Positions 10,386 through 20,053 of a stretch of 64,000 nt of DNA are shown here, in pieces. This DNA comes from Kribbella sp. VKM Ac-2568. Lineage in GTDB: Bacteria; Actinomycetota; Actinomycetes; Propionibacteriales; Kribbellaceae. The number at the start of each line of letters is the position of its first letter. The first letter of the stretch is position 1. The DNA lies in the NCBI RefSeq assembly GCF_004345365.1, contig NZ_SLVF01000007.1, positions 62,001-126,000 on the forward strand, given 5' to 3'. Both the position numbers and the translations under genes were made by a program. A model generated the notes under the pieces. The model was not told the origin of the DNA, did no database searches, and saw nothing but the letters and a program-made list of their open reading frames with translations.

Positions 10386-11408
10386 ATGTCCCACCACCTC
10401 GACTCGCCGCTGGCTCGCAAGGACCCGCGGCTGAACATCACCGATCACTACGTCTTCGACTCGGGTGCCGGCACGGTCTTGATCATGAACATCCGGACGT
10501 CGCTCGCCGGCGACCCGGATGGGGACCCGTTCCACCCCGAAGCCCGCTACGAGTTCAAGGTCCACTTGGACGGCGACGAGCGGGAAGCGCTGACCTACCG
10601 CTTGGCCTTCGACCCGACGGAGGACTCTGGACAGCTGTTCACCGTAGAGCTGCTCGCGGGCCCGGCAGCTCTGGACGACGCGGGCAGCGGACCGGTGATC
10701 GCCCGCGGCGTCACCGGCGACATGCTGCAGACGACCGAGGGCGGTCAGGTATGGGCCGGAGAGGCGGTCGAGCCGTTCTTCCTCGACCTCAAGCAGCTCG
10801 ACGTCGTCGATCAGACGGTCCTGCACGGCCAGGATGGTGACTTGACCCGGTGGGTCGCGGGCGTGGCGGAAGACACCTTCGCAGGTGCGACGGTCCGATC
10901 GATAGTGCTCGCGGTGCCGACGGGCGCTGGTGCGTTCACCGCGGGGCGTCGCATAGCCACCTGGTGCACCAGCAAACTGGCGACCGATGCCGGCGGCTGG
11001 CGACAGGTAGGACGGACCGCATTGCCGATGATCTGGCCGATCTTCCGGGACGCCGACTCCGACGAGGCGAGTCACTCCAACCAGACGCATCCCGCCGACG
11101 ACGTCGCGCAGTACGGTCCGGTCATCGCTGACCTGGTGGCTTCGGTGGTTCGTCGTCGAGGAACCTCTGATCGTCCCGAGATCTACGCCGCCGACGTCGT
11201 GAAGCGGATCGTCCCCGACCTGGTCCGGTACGTGGTGGGTACGCCGGCGTTGTTCGGGTTCTCCGGCTTCAACGGCCGCCGGCTCGCCGACAACACAGCG
11301 GAGATCATGTTCTCGCTCGCGACGAACTCGGCCGTGACCAGCGGCCTGACCGCCGATCCGGGTCGCAGCCAGGACGTCTTCCCCTTCGTCGTCCCGGCAG
11401 CGCGCTGA
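10386..11408 (+). CDS. DUF4331 family protein
   Basis: 340-residue protein beginning MSHHLDSPLARKDPRLNITD. The opening SHHLDSP...D(I/V)TD(H/Y)YVF is characteristic of DUF4331. The ATG at 10386 follows GGAAGGGAA; the reading frame is open further upstream but no other start is as well placed. Function is unknown. It ends one base before the stop of the convergent LAL regulator. No signal peptide is evident. Confidence 0.85.
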   Translation: MSHHLDSPLARKDPRLNITDHYVFDSGAGTVLIMNIRTSLAGDPDGDPFHPEARYEFKVHLDGDEREALTYRLAFDPTEDSGQLFTVELLAGPAALDDAGSGPVIARGVTGDMLQTTEGGQVWAGEAVEPFFLDLKQLDVVDQTVLHGQDGDLTRWVAGVAEDTFAGATVRSIVLAVPTGAGAFTAGRRIATWCTSKLATDAGGWRQVGRTALPMIWPIFRDADSDEASHSNQTHPADDVAQYGPVIADLVASVVRRRGTSDRPEIYAADVVKRIVPDLVRYVVGTPALFGFSGFNGRRLADNTAEIMFSLATNSAVTSGLTADPGRSQDVFPFVVPAAR

Positions 11409-14258
11409 TCAGCCCACTTCGTCGGGTACGGCGCTGGACAAGACGCCGGCGAGCTCGGAGCGCGAGCTGATGCCGAGCTTCGGGAAGAGCCGATAGAGGT
11501 GGGAGCCGATCGTGCGGTGCGAGAGGTAGAGACGCCGGCCGATCTCGCGGTTGCTCAATCCTCTCGCGGCGAGCTGCGCGATTTGCAGCTCCTGAGGCGT
11601 CAGGCGATCTCTCGCATCGGGTGTTCGGGGCATGCTCGTCTCCCCCGACGCACGGAGCTCCTGACGCGCCGCCTCAGCCAGTCCGCCGAACGCGAGGGCA
11701 TCGAGGTTCTCCCAGGCGGCTCGAAGCGGCGCGCGGGAGTCGGCGACTCGTCGCTGGTGGCGGAGCCACCGGCCGTAGTTGAGCAGCAGACGTCCTCGGT
11801 AGCCGGGCCAGTCGGACAAGCCGGCGCTCAAGGCCGCTTGGTAGAGCTCCTCGGCCTTGTAGTCCGGCGATAGAAGCGGCCTCGCGTAGCTGAGTGTGGC
11901 CCGCAGGAACGGTCCTGAGGTCGCGGCCGCCAGCGACTCGAGCTGTTCGAGGTACAGCCGTGCCTTGTCGATGTTCCCGGAGCAGGCCGCGGCTTCGACG
12001 AGGTCGGCGAGCGCCCAGGCGCCGACGAAGGGATGGTAGGCGATGTCCCTGGGGTCCAGTATCCGCCTCAGATGATCGAAGCCGATCGAGTACCGCTGCT
12101 GGGCGATGGCGTCGCGGCCACGCGCGAACTGGACCAGCGAGAGCATCGCGTGCGGGCCGATCGGCAGCAGCTCCTTCTCCGCTCGATCGGCCAGGGCGGC
12201 TGCGATCTCGGAGTCACCGCGCTCGCCGGCCAGGACCGAGATGGCAAGGTCAGCGGCCAGCGCCCACCGAGCTTGGCTGGTCTCGCGGGCAAGCCGGGCG
12301 GCTTCGTCGGCCGCCGACAGTGCGAGTGTCTCCTGTGCAAGATGGATCGCCGCCCAGGACTGGGCAACCAGCGCCTGGGCAAGCAACCCGAAGCGGCCTT
12401 GCGCTCGCAGACCGTCGACAGCGCTGGTGAGGAAGCCCAGGGCGAGGTCGAACGCCCACACCGCGGACGCGGCCGCGCCGACGAGATGCAGAGCTACCGG
12501 GTCGCCGGTCGCATCCGGCGTCAGCTGTGAGATCCGGTCGATGACGAACGCACCCTGCTTCACCGGATCGGCCCAGGCGAGAACCGCAAGCCGGGCAGGG
12601 TCATCCTCCGCGACCGGGAGGCGTTCCACCGCGGCGACGACCAGATCGCGGGTTTCTTGCGTGGGCTTCCCCAACCAGCAGCCCAGAGCGACCGTCAGGA
12701 GACACTTCAACGCCGTCGCCGGCCCGTTCGCGGTTGTCAGCTCGCTTGCCAGCTCGGCAAGGGCCGCCAGTCTGTCGGCGCTCGACCAGCTGTCCTGATC
12801 GGACGCGTCGAGCATGAACGTCAGCTGTGTCCGCTCCTCCTGCCCGAGCTCCAACGACTTCGCCTCCGCAACGTGCCTGCGGGCGAGTTCCGAGCGCCCG
12901 AGCTCGAACTCGATCTCGGCGGCACGGACCAGCAGGTGGCCGCGACTGGATGCGAGCTCAGTGAGCTGCGCCGCCCGTTCGAGCGCTGCTGCCGCCCACG
13001 CAGGTGCCCCTTGGCGTAGCGCCCGTTCGGCGACGGCGGTCAGGTCGGCAGCGACTTCCTCATCGGGGCCCGTCAACTCCGCTGCCCGGTGCCAAACGCT
13101 CCGCTCCGGATCCGCAGCGCACGTCTGCGCCAGTGCCTGGTGGGCTGCCCGCCGCACCGAGAGCGCGGCGGTAGAGGAGATCGCCGCCCGCACGAGAGGG
13201 TGCCTGAACCGCGCAGCCTCACGGTTCACCGACACCAGTCCGGCCGCTTCCGCCGGGGCGAGGTCGTCGACCGTGACAGGGCGGTTCTCGACGAGCGACG
13301 CGGCCGCGAGGATCTCGCTGAGACCTGCGCCTTCGTCCAGTGCCGCGACCAGGAGGAGCGAGCGCGTCGCCGTCGGAAGCTCGGCCACCCGACCGGCGAA
13401 GGCTCGCTCCAGCCGCTCTGTCAACGGCAACGGTGCCGTGGCCGACAACTCACCGCGTTCCCTCGTGTCGAGGGCTCGCGGAAGCTCGACGAGCGCGAGC
13501 GGGTTGCCACGGGCTTCGTTGAGCACACGCCGTCGAAGGTCGGAACGAAGTCCGGGAGCGCCGGCGTCGAGCAGGGCCTTCGCACTTGCGTCGTCCAGCG
13601 TTTCGAGTCGGAGCTCTCGCAGCCCTGCGTCGTCGAGAAAGGTGGCGTACCCGTCCCGGACCGCGAGGAGGAAGACGATCGGCGCCATCTCCACCCGTCG
13701 TGCCATGAAGGCGAGGACATCCCGGGTGGCGGCATCGAGCCAGCGCACGTTCTCGATGACGAGAAGAAGCGGGGCTTCACCCGCTCGGTCCGCGACCAGG
13801 TTCAGTGCTGCCAGCGCGACCAGGAAGGTGTCCGGCGTCGGCCCGCCACTCACACCAAAGGCGACCGACAGGGCCTCACGCTGAGGCTCCGGGAGTGCGG
13901 TGACCTCCTGCATGCGAGGTCGCAGCAGTCGTTGCAGGCCGGCGAACGGCATCTGCGCCTCGAGGGGCGCTCCGGAAGTGCTGAGCACCGACATACCGAG
14001 CTGCTCCGCGCGTCTCCTCGCCTCGGCGACCAGAGCGGACTTGCCGATACCGGCCTCGCCCGTGATCAAGAGCGCTCCGCCATGACCGCCGAGGTTTTCG
14101 AAGAGCTCGCTCAGCACCGCGAGCTCGCGCTCGCGACCGAACAGCTGACTGACATGACGTTCGGCCACGACGGGTCCGGTACCGCCGGTACCGATCGCAG
14201 CGACAGGGACCGAGGCTCGATCTACGAGGGTGACCATCGCCTGTCTGCCGGTATGCAT
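11409..14258 (-). CDS. LAL transcriptional regulator 3 (more divergent)
   Basis: 949 residues with a Walker A loop ITGEAGIGKSAL after an N-terminal extension of about 45 residues, helical repeats, and a LuxR HTH (GLSNREIGRRLYLSHRTIGSHLYRLFPKLG) at the C terminus. It is clearly a LAL protein but diverges from the other three, for example in the ATPase (PLLLVIENVRWLD). The ATG at 14258 is the first start; ATG 14237 is possible. Confidence 0.9.
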   Translation of the reverse strand: MHTGRQAMVTLVDRASVPVAAIGTGGTGPVVAERHVSQLFGRERELAVLSELFENLGGHGGALLITGEAGIGKSALVAEARRRAEQLGMSVLSTSGAPLEAQMPFAGLQRLLRPRMQEVTALPEPQREALSVAFGVSGGPTPDTFLVALAALNLVADRAGEAPLLLVIENVRWLDAATRDVLAFMARRVEMAPIVFLLAVRDGYATFLDDAGLRELRLETLDDASAKALLDAGAPGLRSDLRRRVLNEARGNPLALVELPRALDTRERGELSATAPLPLTERLERAFAGRVAELPTATRSLLLVAALDEGAGLSEILAAASLVENRPVTVDDLAPAEAAGLVSVNREAARFRHPLVRAAISSTAALSVRRAAHQALAQTCAADPERSVWHRAAELTGPDEEVAADLTAVAERALRQGAPAWAAAALERAAQLTELASSRGHLLVRAAEIEFELGRSELARRHVAEAKSLELGQEERTQLTFMLDASDQDSWSSADRLAALAELASELTTANGPATALKCLLTVALGCWLGKPTQETRDLVVAAVERLPVAEDDPARLAVLAWADPVKQGAFVIDRISQLTPDATGDPVALHLVGAAASAVWAFDLALGFLTSAVDGLRAQGRFGLLAQALVAQSWAAIHLAQETLALSAADEAARLARETSQARWALAADLAISVLAGERGDSEIAAALADRAEKELLPIGPHAMLSLVQFARGRDAIAQQRYSIGFDHLRRILDPRDIAYHPFVGAWALADLVEAAACSGNIDKARLYLEQLESLAAATSGPFLRATLSYARPLLSPDYKAEELYQAALSAGLSDWPGYRGRLLLNYGRWLRHQRRVADSRAPLRAAWENLDALAFGGLAEAARQELRASGETSMPRTPDARDRLTPQELQIAQLAARGLSNREIGRRLYLSHRTIGSHLYRLFPKLGISSRSELAGVLSSAVPDEVG

Positions 14259-14360
14259 GCGGACCTCGCAAGATTTTATGGGTGTGGCTGTGTGACGACC
14301 TCACTGTCACCTTTGAGCGGTCCGCATCGCCCCCGGGGGGCCCCGGGATCGACCCCTGGT

Positions 14361-17138
14361 CTACGCCGACGAGGTGGGAGGGCTCGGATCCGGCAGGGCG
14401 CGGCGCAGTTGTCTGCGGGAGGTGATGTCGAGCTTGGCGAACACGTGGCCGAGGTGCCACTCGACGGTGCGAGGACTGATGAACAGGTGGGCGCCGATCT
14501 CGGAATTCGTGAGATCGTCGCGAGCCAGCCGGGCGATCTGCGCTTCCTGTGCGGTCAGCTCCTCGGACGTCTCGGCCTGCCGCTTGCGCACGGACTCACC
14601 AGTGGCCAGCAGCTCGCGGCGGGCACGCTCCGCGAAGCCCTCGGCCCCGGCTCTGCTGAACATGTCATTGGCCCGGTGGAGCTGCCAGCGAGCGTCCAGA
14701 CGCCGGTTCTCGCGACGCAACCATTCGCCGTACAGGAGGTGGGCTCGGGCGAGGTGCACGGCGATACGGCTCCGGGTGAGGCGCTCGATCGCCTCCCGGT
14801 ACAGCGCGTCGGCGGCGTGGCCGTCGCTCAGCAACGCCCGTGAGCGGGCCTCCATTCCGAGCGCCCAGTCCGTGCCCACGGCGCCTGTTCGTTCTTCGAG
14901 TCGTCGCAGGGCGCCACTGCCGATCTCCAGATTGCCGCTTCGCGCGGCCGCCTCGATCAATTCGACCAGGCCCCAGCCGAAGAGACCCAGATCATCCTGC
15001 TCGCAGGCCCGTTGGGCGGCCGCGAGCGAATCCTGGTAGCGGCCGAGACCGTTGTACAGCACCGCGGTCGCGTATTCCGCCAAGGCGATCGCCCTTCCCT
15101 CACCCCTGCCGGTCGCATCCTCGACACTGGCCCGAACCAGCGCCAATGCCTGGGCCTCCTGACCACGCCAGGCGGCGAGCACCAGGGAGGTGTACATCAG
15201 GGGGACGCCGGCGGTTGCCTCGGTGATCGCATCGGCCTCGTCGATCAGCTCCGCCGCGGCAGAGAACTCACCGGCATGCACGTGCACGCCGGCACGGTAG
15301 GTGAGCGCGATCGGCAGGACGGCCAGCGCGCCGGCATCGCGGGCGAGCCGCACCTGGCGGGTAGCCAGCTCATGCCATGACTCGTCGTCCCAAAGATCCG
15401 CGGCAATGCGGCACCCGAGCCAGAGCCGGCGGATCTGGTCGAAGCTACGGCCCTCCTCTCGGAGAAGTGCGTGCAGCCCTTCTTTGAGCGGTTGCACGCC
15501 TGCCGCGTAGCCCTCGGTGAAGCGTGACACCAGACCATCGAGGAGGAGATCGATCGGCCGTGGCTGCTGCGGTGCGGGCGGCGCGGCGCGGGCGGCCTCG
15601 GCCGCCTCGATCACTCCGCGGCCGCTGCTGAGACGGCCCGCGAAGATCATTGCTCCGAGCGCCTCGAGGTACGTCTCACGCGCCAGCTCCGGGTCCAGCG
15701 CCTCGAGTCGCCGAGCGGCGTCGAGCAGCAGCGGCGGAGCGTCGTTGCCGCGTCTCAGTGAGAACGCCACCTCCGCGCGCAGCCGCTCCAGCCCGGCGCG
15801 CCGGAGGTCGTCGAGCGGTCCCAGCTCGGCCGTTGCCAGCAACACCTCGGCCTCATTCGGCGCGCCTGCATCGAACTTGGCCTGAGCGGCGGAGAGCGCA
15901 CGCGCTCCCCGGCGCGCAGGGTCCGGCGTGAGCTCGGTCGCTCGCTCCAGGAACGCGGCCGCCGCGGCCGCGCCGCCGCGGGCCCGCGCCCGGCCGGCAG
16001 AGCGCTCCAATTCGTCGGCCACCGCCTCGTCAGGCCCCGACGCCGCCCGGGCACGATGCCACGCGCGACGATCGGGATCGACCTCCGGATCGGTCGCCTC
16101 GGCCAAGACCCGATGCACCGCTTGCCGGTCCGCCAAGGACGCCGGCCGGTAGACCGCCGAGCGGACGAGCGGATGACGGAACCTGACCCGGGCGCCGAGT
16201 TCGACCAACCCCACGGCCACGGCCGGCGCGGCCGCGCCGGCTCCGATCCCCTGCAGTTCGGCCGCCCGCCACAACAGCGTCGCATCGCCGATCGGCTCAG
16301 CGGCCGCGGTGAGCAGAAGCCGTTGCGTGTCGCGCGGAAGTGATTCGAACTGCCGGTGGAAGCTCTGTTCGATCCGACTCTCTACTGGCTCCGTGGCCGG
16401 CAGACCGAAGCCGCCTGCCAGCTCCGCCGGCGTCAGCCCGCGGGGCAACTGCAGCAACGCCAACGGGTTACCGCGCGTCTCGGCCACGATCCGGTCCCGC
16501 ACCTGGTAGTCGAGGCGTCCGCGAATCGCTGATGCCAGGACCAGGCGGGCGTCGCCTTCGCCGAGCCCGTGGATCTTCAGCTCTGGCAGGCCCGTCAGCT
16601 CGGGTTCGTTGCTGGACTCACGCACGGCGAACACCAAGGCCACGGGATCGGCTTCCACGCGTCGCGCAACGAACGCAAGAGTCTGTACTGAGGCCCTGTC
16701 GAGCCACTGCACGTCGTCGATCAGACAAGCCAGTGGCTGTCCTTCCGCCACACCGGCCAGCAGACTCAGGACGGCTAGGCCGACAAGGAAGCGATCCGGA
16801 GCGTCGCCCCGTTGCAGCCCGAAGGCGACGCGCACCGCATCCCGTTGTGGCACCGGTAGCTCCCCGACACGATCGAGCATCGGCGCACAGAGCTGGTGCA
16901 GGCCGGCAAACGCGAGTTCCATCTCCGACTCGACGCCGACGACTCGTGCGACGCGGAAACCCGACGCGCGCTCGACCATGAAGTCAAGCAGCGCCGACTT
17001 GCCGCAGCCGGCCTCGCCGCGCAGAACCAGCACGGAACTCCGGCCCGCATGCACCTGGTCCAGCAGCCCGGCCAGCGCCTCGCACTCGCCGCGCCGACCA
17101 TGTAGGACGGAACGCGGGTGATCCCTGGACGCGCCCAT
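14361..17138 (-). CDS. LAL transcriptional regulator 4
   Basis: 925-residue paralogue of regulators 1 and 2: Walker A GEAGCGKSALL, Walker B-type CLIDDVQWLDRAS, helical repeats and LuxR HTH (LTNSEIGAHLFISPRTVEWHLGHVF). The frame is open further upstream, but that would run into the globin gene, and the protein alignment with its paralogues starts near GRRGECEAL, so ATG 17138 is preferred. It is the last of four LAL genes within 17 kb. Confidence 0.88.
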   Translation of the reverse strand: MGASRDHPRSVLHGRRGECEALAGLLDQVHAGRSSVLVLRGEAGCGKSALLDFMVERASGFRVARVVGVESEMELAFAGLHQLCAPMLDRVGELPVPQRDAVRVAFGLQRGDAPDRFLVGLAVLSLLAGVAEGQPLACLIDDVQWLDRASVQTLAFVARRVEADPVALVFAVRESSNEPELTGLPELKIHGLGEGDARLVLASAIRGRLDYQVRDRIVAETRGNPLALLQLPRGLTPAELAGGFGLPATEPVESRIEQSFHRQFESLPRDTQRLLLTAAAEPIGDATLLWRAAELQGIGAGAAAPAVAVGLVELGARVRFRHPLVRSAVYRPASLADRQAVHRVLAEATDPEVDPDRRAWHRARAASGPDEAVADELERSAGRARARGGAAAAAAFLERATELTPDPARRGARALSAAQAKFDAGAPNEAEVLLATAELGPLDDLRRAGLERLRAEVAFSLRRGNDAPPLLLDAARRLEALDPELARETYLEALGAMIFAGRLSSGRGVIEAAEAARAAPPAPQQPRPIDLLLDGLVSRFTEGYAAGVQPLKEGLHALLREEGRSFDQIRRLWLGCRIAADLWDDESWHELATRQVRLARDAGALAVLPIALTYRAGVHVHAGEFSAAAELIDEADAITEATAGVPLMYTSLVLAAWRGQEAQALALVRASVEDATGRGEGRAIALAEYATAVLYNGLGRYQDSLAAAQRACEQDDLGLFGWGLVELIEAAARSGNLEIGSGALRRLEERTGAVGTDWALGMEARSRALLSDGHAADALYREAIERLTRSRIAVHLARAHLLYGEWLRRENRRLDARWQLHRANDMFSRAGAEGFAERARRELLATGESVRKRQAETSEELTAQEAQIARLARDDLTNSEIGAHLFISPRTVEWHLGHVFAKLDITSRRQLRRALPDPSPPTSSA

Positions 17139-17224
17139 GATCGATGGTAGGGATCGCGTCCACTCGATCGGCAAGGCGCCGCAGCCTCCGCGCTCCGCTG
17201 CGGTGACGGGAGAGGCCCCAGTTG

Positions 17225-17642
17225 TCAGGCGGGGTCCTCGGGGGTGTTGATCATCGCCGCGGCTGTGGTGGTGAGGGAGTTCCACAGTTCCTGTTCGATG
17301 GGCGGGGGCAGGTGCAGCGCGTCGAGGGCGGTGCGCATGTGGTGGAGCCACGCGTCGTGGGCGGCGCGGTCGACGCGGAAGGGTGCGTGGCGCAGGCGCA
17401 GGCGGGGATGGCCGCGGCGTTCGCTGTAGCTGCGCGGGCCACCCCAGAACTGGATGAGGAAGAGGGCCATGCGTTCCTCTGCCGGGCCGAGGTCCTCCTC
17501 CGGGTACATGGCACGCAGTAGCGGGTCCTCCGCCACCCCTTGGTAGAAGAGGTGAACCAGTCGGCGGATGGGTTCCTCACCGCCGACTGCTGCGAAGACG
17601 GTCCCCGGGTTGCTGGTGATGTCGATCTCGATTTCGTGCCAC
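17225..17642 (-). pseudogene. Truncated hemoglobin (GlbO-like), 5' end apparently frameshifted
   Basis: The frame encodes a group II truncated globin: FAAVGGEEPIRRLVHLFYQGVAEDPLL, LYPEEDL-like MYPEEDLGPAEER, FWGGPRSYSERRGHPRLRLRHAPF with the proximal His, and a C-terminal helix. These proteins bind O2/NO. The globin frame has no ATG, GTG or TTG upstream of the conserved N terminus; it closes with TGA at 17657-17659. A GTG at 17640-17642 lies just upstream in another frame and would give a normal N terminus (EIEIDIT) if one base were removed. The only in-frame GTG, at 17536, would delete helix A and part of B. Confidence 0.75.
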
Positions 17643-17742
17643 CGCCTCGGCCGGTCTCATCATTCGTCCGGGCTCGGCGATGCCGCCCGGCTCGTGGTTT
17701 GATCGTACACGAATGATTTGTGCCCTAACTATAGGGGGAACC

Positions 17743-19419
17743 GTGACGGAGAGCGTTGGATCGGCTCAGCGGAAGGTGCGCTCGGAGGGCCAGTGGGCGG
17801 CTGGTGACCGCCTGCCGCTCAACGACAACGAGCGGATCAAGCAGGAGGACGACGGGCTGAACGTCCGGCGCCGCATCGAGGAGGTGTACAGCAGGATCGG
17901 CATCGCCGGTGTCGACCTCACCGATCGGCGCAGCCGGTTCCGCTGGTGGGGCATGTACACCCAGCGGAAGCCTGGGATCCCCGGCAGCAGCATCGGGTCG
18001 ATCGCGCCGGAGGATCTCGAGGACGACTGCTTCATGATGCGGGTGCGGATCGACGGTGGCGCGCTGACCACCGGGCAACTCCGCGTGCTGGGCGAGGTCT
18101 CCCGCGAGTTCGCCCGGGACACCGCCGACCTGACCGACCGGCAGAACGTCCAGCTGCACTGGGTGTACGTCGAGAACGTTCCGGAGATCTGGCGGCGGAT
18201 CGAGGAGGTCGGTCTGACCACCGTCGAGTCCGCGGGCGACACACCACGGGTCGTGCTCGGCTCGCCGCTGGCCGGGATCGCCGAGGACGAGGTCCTCGAC
18301 ATCACCCCAGCCGTCGCCGACATCACCGGACGGCTGCTCAGCAACCCCGAGTACTCCAACCTGCCCCGCAAGTTCAAGACAGCCATCTCCGGGTTGCAGG
18401 ACGTGGCCCACGAGATCAACGACGTCGCGTTCGTCGGCGTGGACCATCCCGAGCACGGGCGGGGCCTGGACGTGTGGGTCGGCGGCGGACTGTCGACCAA
18501 TCCGAAGATCGCCCAGCGGCTCGGTGCGTGGGTGCCGCTGGCCGAAGTCGGCGAGGTGTGGGAAGCGGTGGTCGCACTGTTCCGCGACCACGGCTACCGC
18601 CGGTTGCGGAACAAGGCGCGGCTGAAGTTCCTGGTGGCCGACTGGGGTGTGGAGAAGTTCCGGGCAGTCCTCGAGGAGCAGTACCTGCAGCGCAGGCTGA
18701 TCGACGGACCACCTCCGCCGCAGTTGTCACGCCCCCGCGATCACGTCGGGGTGCAGCGGCAGAAGAACGGGCTCAACGCCGTCGGTGTCGCCCCGGTCGC
18801 CGGCCGGGTCGGCGGGACCCGGCTGGTCGCGGCGGCCGCGGCGGCCGAACGAGCAGGTTCGCGACGGGTCCGGATCACTCCCCTGCAGAAACTCGTCGTG
18901 CTCGACGTCCCCGATGCGCACGTCGAGGAGCTCATCGCCGAGCTCGGCGCGATCGGCCTGCCCGCGCGCCCGTCGCCGTGGCGACGCGCCACCATGGCGT
19001 GCACCGGAGACGAGTTCTGCAAGTTCGGGATCGTCGAGACGAAGGCACGCGCCGCCCGGCTCATCGACGAACTGGAGGAACGGCTCGCGGACGTCCAGGA
19101 CACGCTCGAGTCGCCGATCAGCATCCACCTCAACGGCTGCCCGAACTCCTGCGTGCGGATCCAGGTCGCCGACATCGGCCTGAAGGGCATGGCCCTCCCG
19201 GCCGCCGACGGCAGCCAGGAAGACGGCTTCCAGGTACACCTCGGCGGTGCCCTCGGATTCGACGGCGCCTTCGGCCGAAAGGTCCGCGGCAACAAGGTCC
19301 GCTCGGCCGACGCCGCCGACTACATCGAGCAGGTCGTACGCCGCTACGCCGATCAGCGCACGGCGGGAGAATCCTTCTCACAGTGGGTGGCGCGCGCCAG
19401 CGACGCGGATCTCGCCTGA
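17743..19419 (+). CDS. Ferredoxin-dependent sulfite/nitrite reductase (siroheme, 4Fe-4S)
   Basis: 558 residues with two ferredoxin-like half domains (LTDRQNVQLHWV, GLQDVAHEINDVAFVG) and the cluster-binding cysteines ACTGDEFCKFG and NGCPNSC that hold the coupled 4Fe-4S/siroheme centre. It reduces sulfite to sulfide or nitrite to ammonia by six electrons. Actinobacterial NirA and SirA are hard to separate by eye, and no CysH or nitrate reductase gene is adjacent. The GTG at 17743 follows AGGGGGAACC. If it is a sulfite reductase it would draw on the same sulfite pool that the ComA-type enzyme at 43.7 kb uses. Confidence 0.9.
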   Translation: MTESVGSAQRKVRSEGQWAAGDRLPLNDNERIKQEDDGLNVRRRIEEVYSRIGIAGVDLTDRRSRFRWWGMYTQRKPGIPGSSIGSIAPEDLEDDCFMMRVRIDGGALTTGQLRVLGEVSREFARDTADLTDRQNVQLHWVYVENVPEIWRRIEEVGLTTVESAGDTPRVVLGSPLAGIAEDEVLDITPAVADITGRLLSNPEYSNLPRKFKTAISGLQDVAHEINDVAFVGVDHPEHGRGLDVWVGGGLSTNPKIAQRLGAWVPLAEVGEVWEAVVALFRDHGYRRLRNKARLKFLVADWGVEKFRAVLEEQYLQRRLIDGPPPPQLSRPRDHVGVQRQKNGLNAVGVAPVAGRVGGTRLVAAAAAAERAGSRRVRITPLQKLVVLDVPDAHVEELIAELGAIGLPARPSPWRRATMACTGDEFCKFGIVETKARAARLIDELEERLADVQDTLESPISIHLNGCPNSCVRIQVADIGLKGMALPAADGSQEDGFQVHLGGALGFDGAFGRKVRGNKVRSADAADYIEQVVRRYADQRTAGESFSQWVARASDADLA

Positions 19420-19427
19420 GAGGGGCC

Positions 19428-19919
19428 CTACGGAGCAGATGCCTGTCCGCGCGTGGCCCGGTGGGAGGTGTTGGCCTCGTTGGCGGCGGCGATCACCCGG
19501 GTGAGCACCTGATGCAGGTGCTGGAGTTCGCTCACTTCCATTCCCAGGCGTCCCACGATCGCCGCCGGGATCTTCTCGGCTTCGTTGCGCAACCGCCATC
19601 CCGCGGGGGTGAGGGTGACCGCGAGAGCGCGCTCGTCCTCACTGGCGCGCGGGCGATGGACGAACCCACTGGCCTCGAGGCGTTTGAGCAGTGGCGACAA
19701 CGTGGCGGGCTCGAGCTGCAGCAACCGGCTGAGGTCCTTGACCGAAAGCGGTGCGTGCTGCCACAGCGCCAGCATCACCAGGTACTGCGGATGCGTCAGC
19801 CCCATCGGCTCCAGCAGCGGGCGGTAGACCGCGATCACGCCGCGCGAGGCGACCGCCAGGGCGAAGCACACCTGGTTCTCCAGGTCCAGCGGGTCGGCAT
19901 TCTCGCCGAAGTCGACCAA
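19428..19919 (-). CDS. MarR-family regulator, OhrR-like
   Basis: 163-residue winged-helix protein. The N-terminal helix DLENQVCFALAVASR carries a single cysteine where OhrR has its peroxide-sensing Cys. The recognition region is LSVKDLSRLLQLEPATLSPLLKRLEASG with a wing RPRASEDERALAVTLT. I chose the TTG at 19919 because GGAGGTG lies just upstream. It is divergent from the rhodanese, with operator-like repeats between them, so it probably represses the rhodanese and itself. An organic-peroxide or reactive-sulfur signal is inferred, not shown. Confidence 0.88.
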   Translation of the reverse strand: MVDFGENADPLDLENQVCFALAVASRGVIAVYRPLLEPMGLTHPQYLVMLALWQHAPLSVKDLSRLLQLEPATLSPLLKRLEASGFVHRPRASEDERALAVTLTPAGWRLRNEAEKIPAAIVGRLGMEVSELQHLHQVLTRVIAAANEANTSHRATRGQASAP

Positions 19920-19966
19920 GGGGCACCTCCGTGAGACGTCAGAAGCCCACGGTACAACAACTGGCA

Positions 19967-19991
19967 TACTAATCATTAGTGTACTAATCAT
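19967..19991. promoter_or_regulatory. Candidate MarR/OhrR operator between regulator and rhodanese
   Basis: ACTAATCATTAGT at 19968-19980 is an inverted repeat (6-1-6). The 10-mer TACTAATCAT occurs at 19967 and again at 19982, a 15-bp repeat. This AT-rich island stands out from the 70% GC surroundings and sits between the divergent genes, as expected for MarR-family control. Confidence 0.7.
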
Positions 19992-20053
19992 CTGGTGGAG
20001 TCCGGGGACAAGGCATAGCTCCCGACGCCACCCCCATTTGCCCGGGAGAAGCT

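Noticed and set aside
13089-14843. 584-residue open frame on the plus strand
   Set aside because: Antisense to two LAL genes, with low-complexity composition and no motif.
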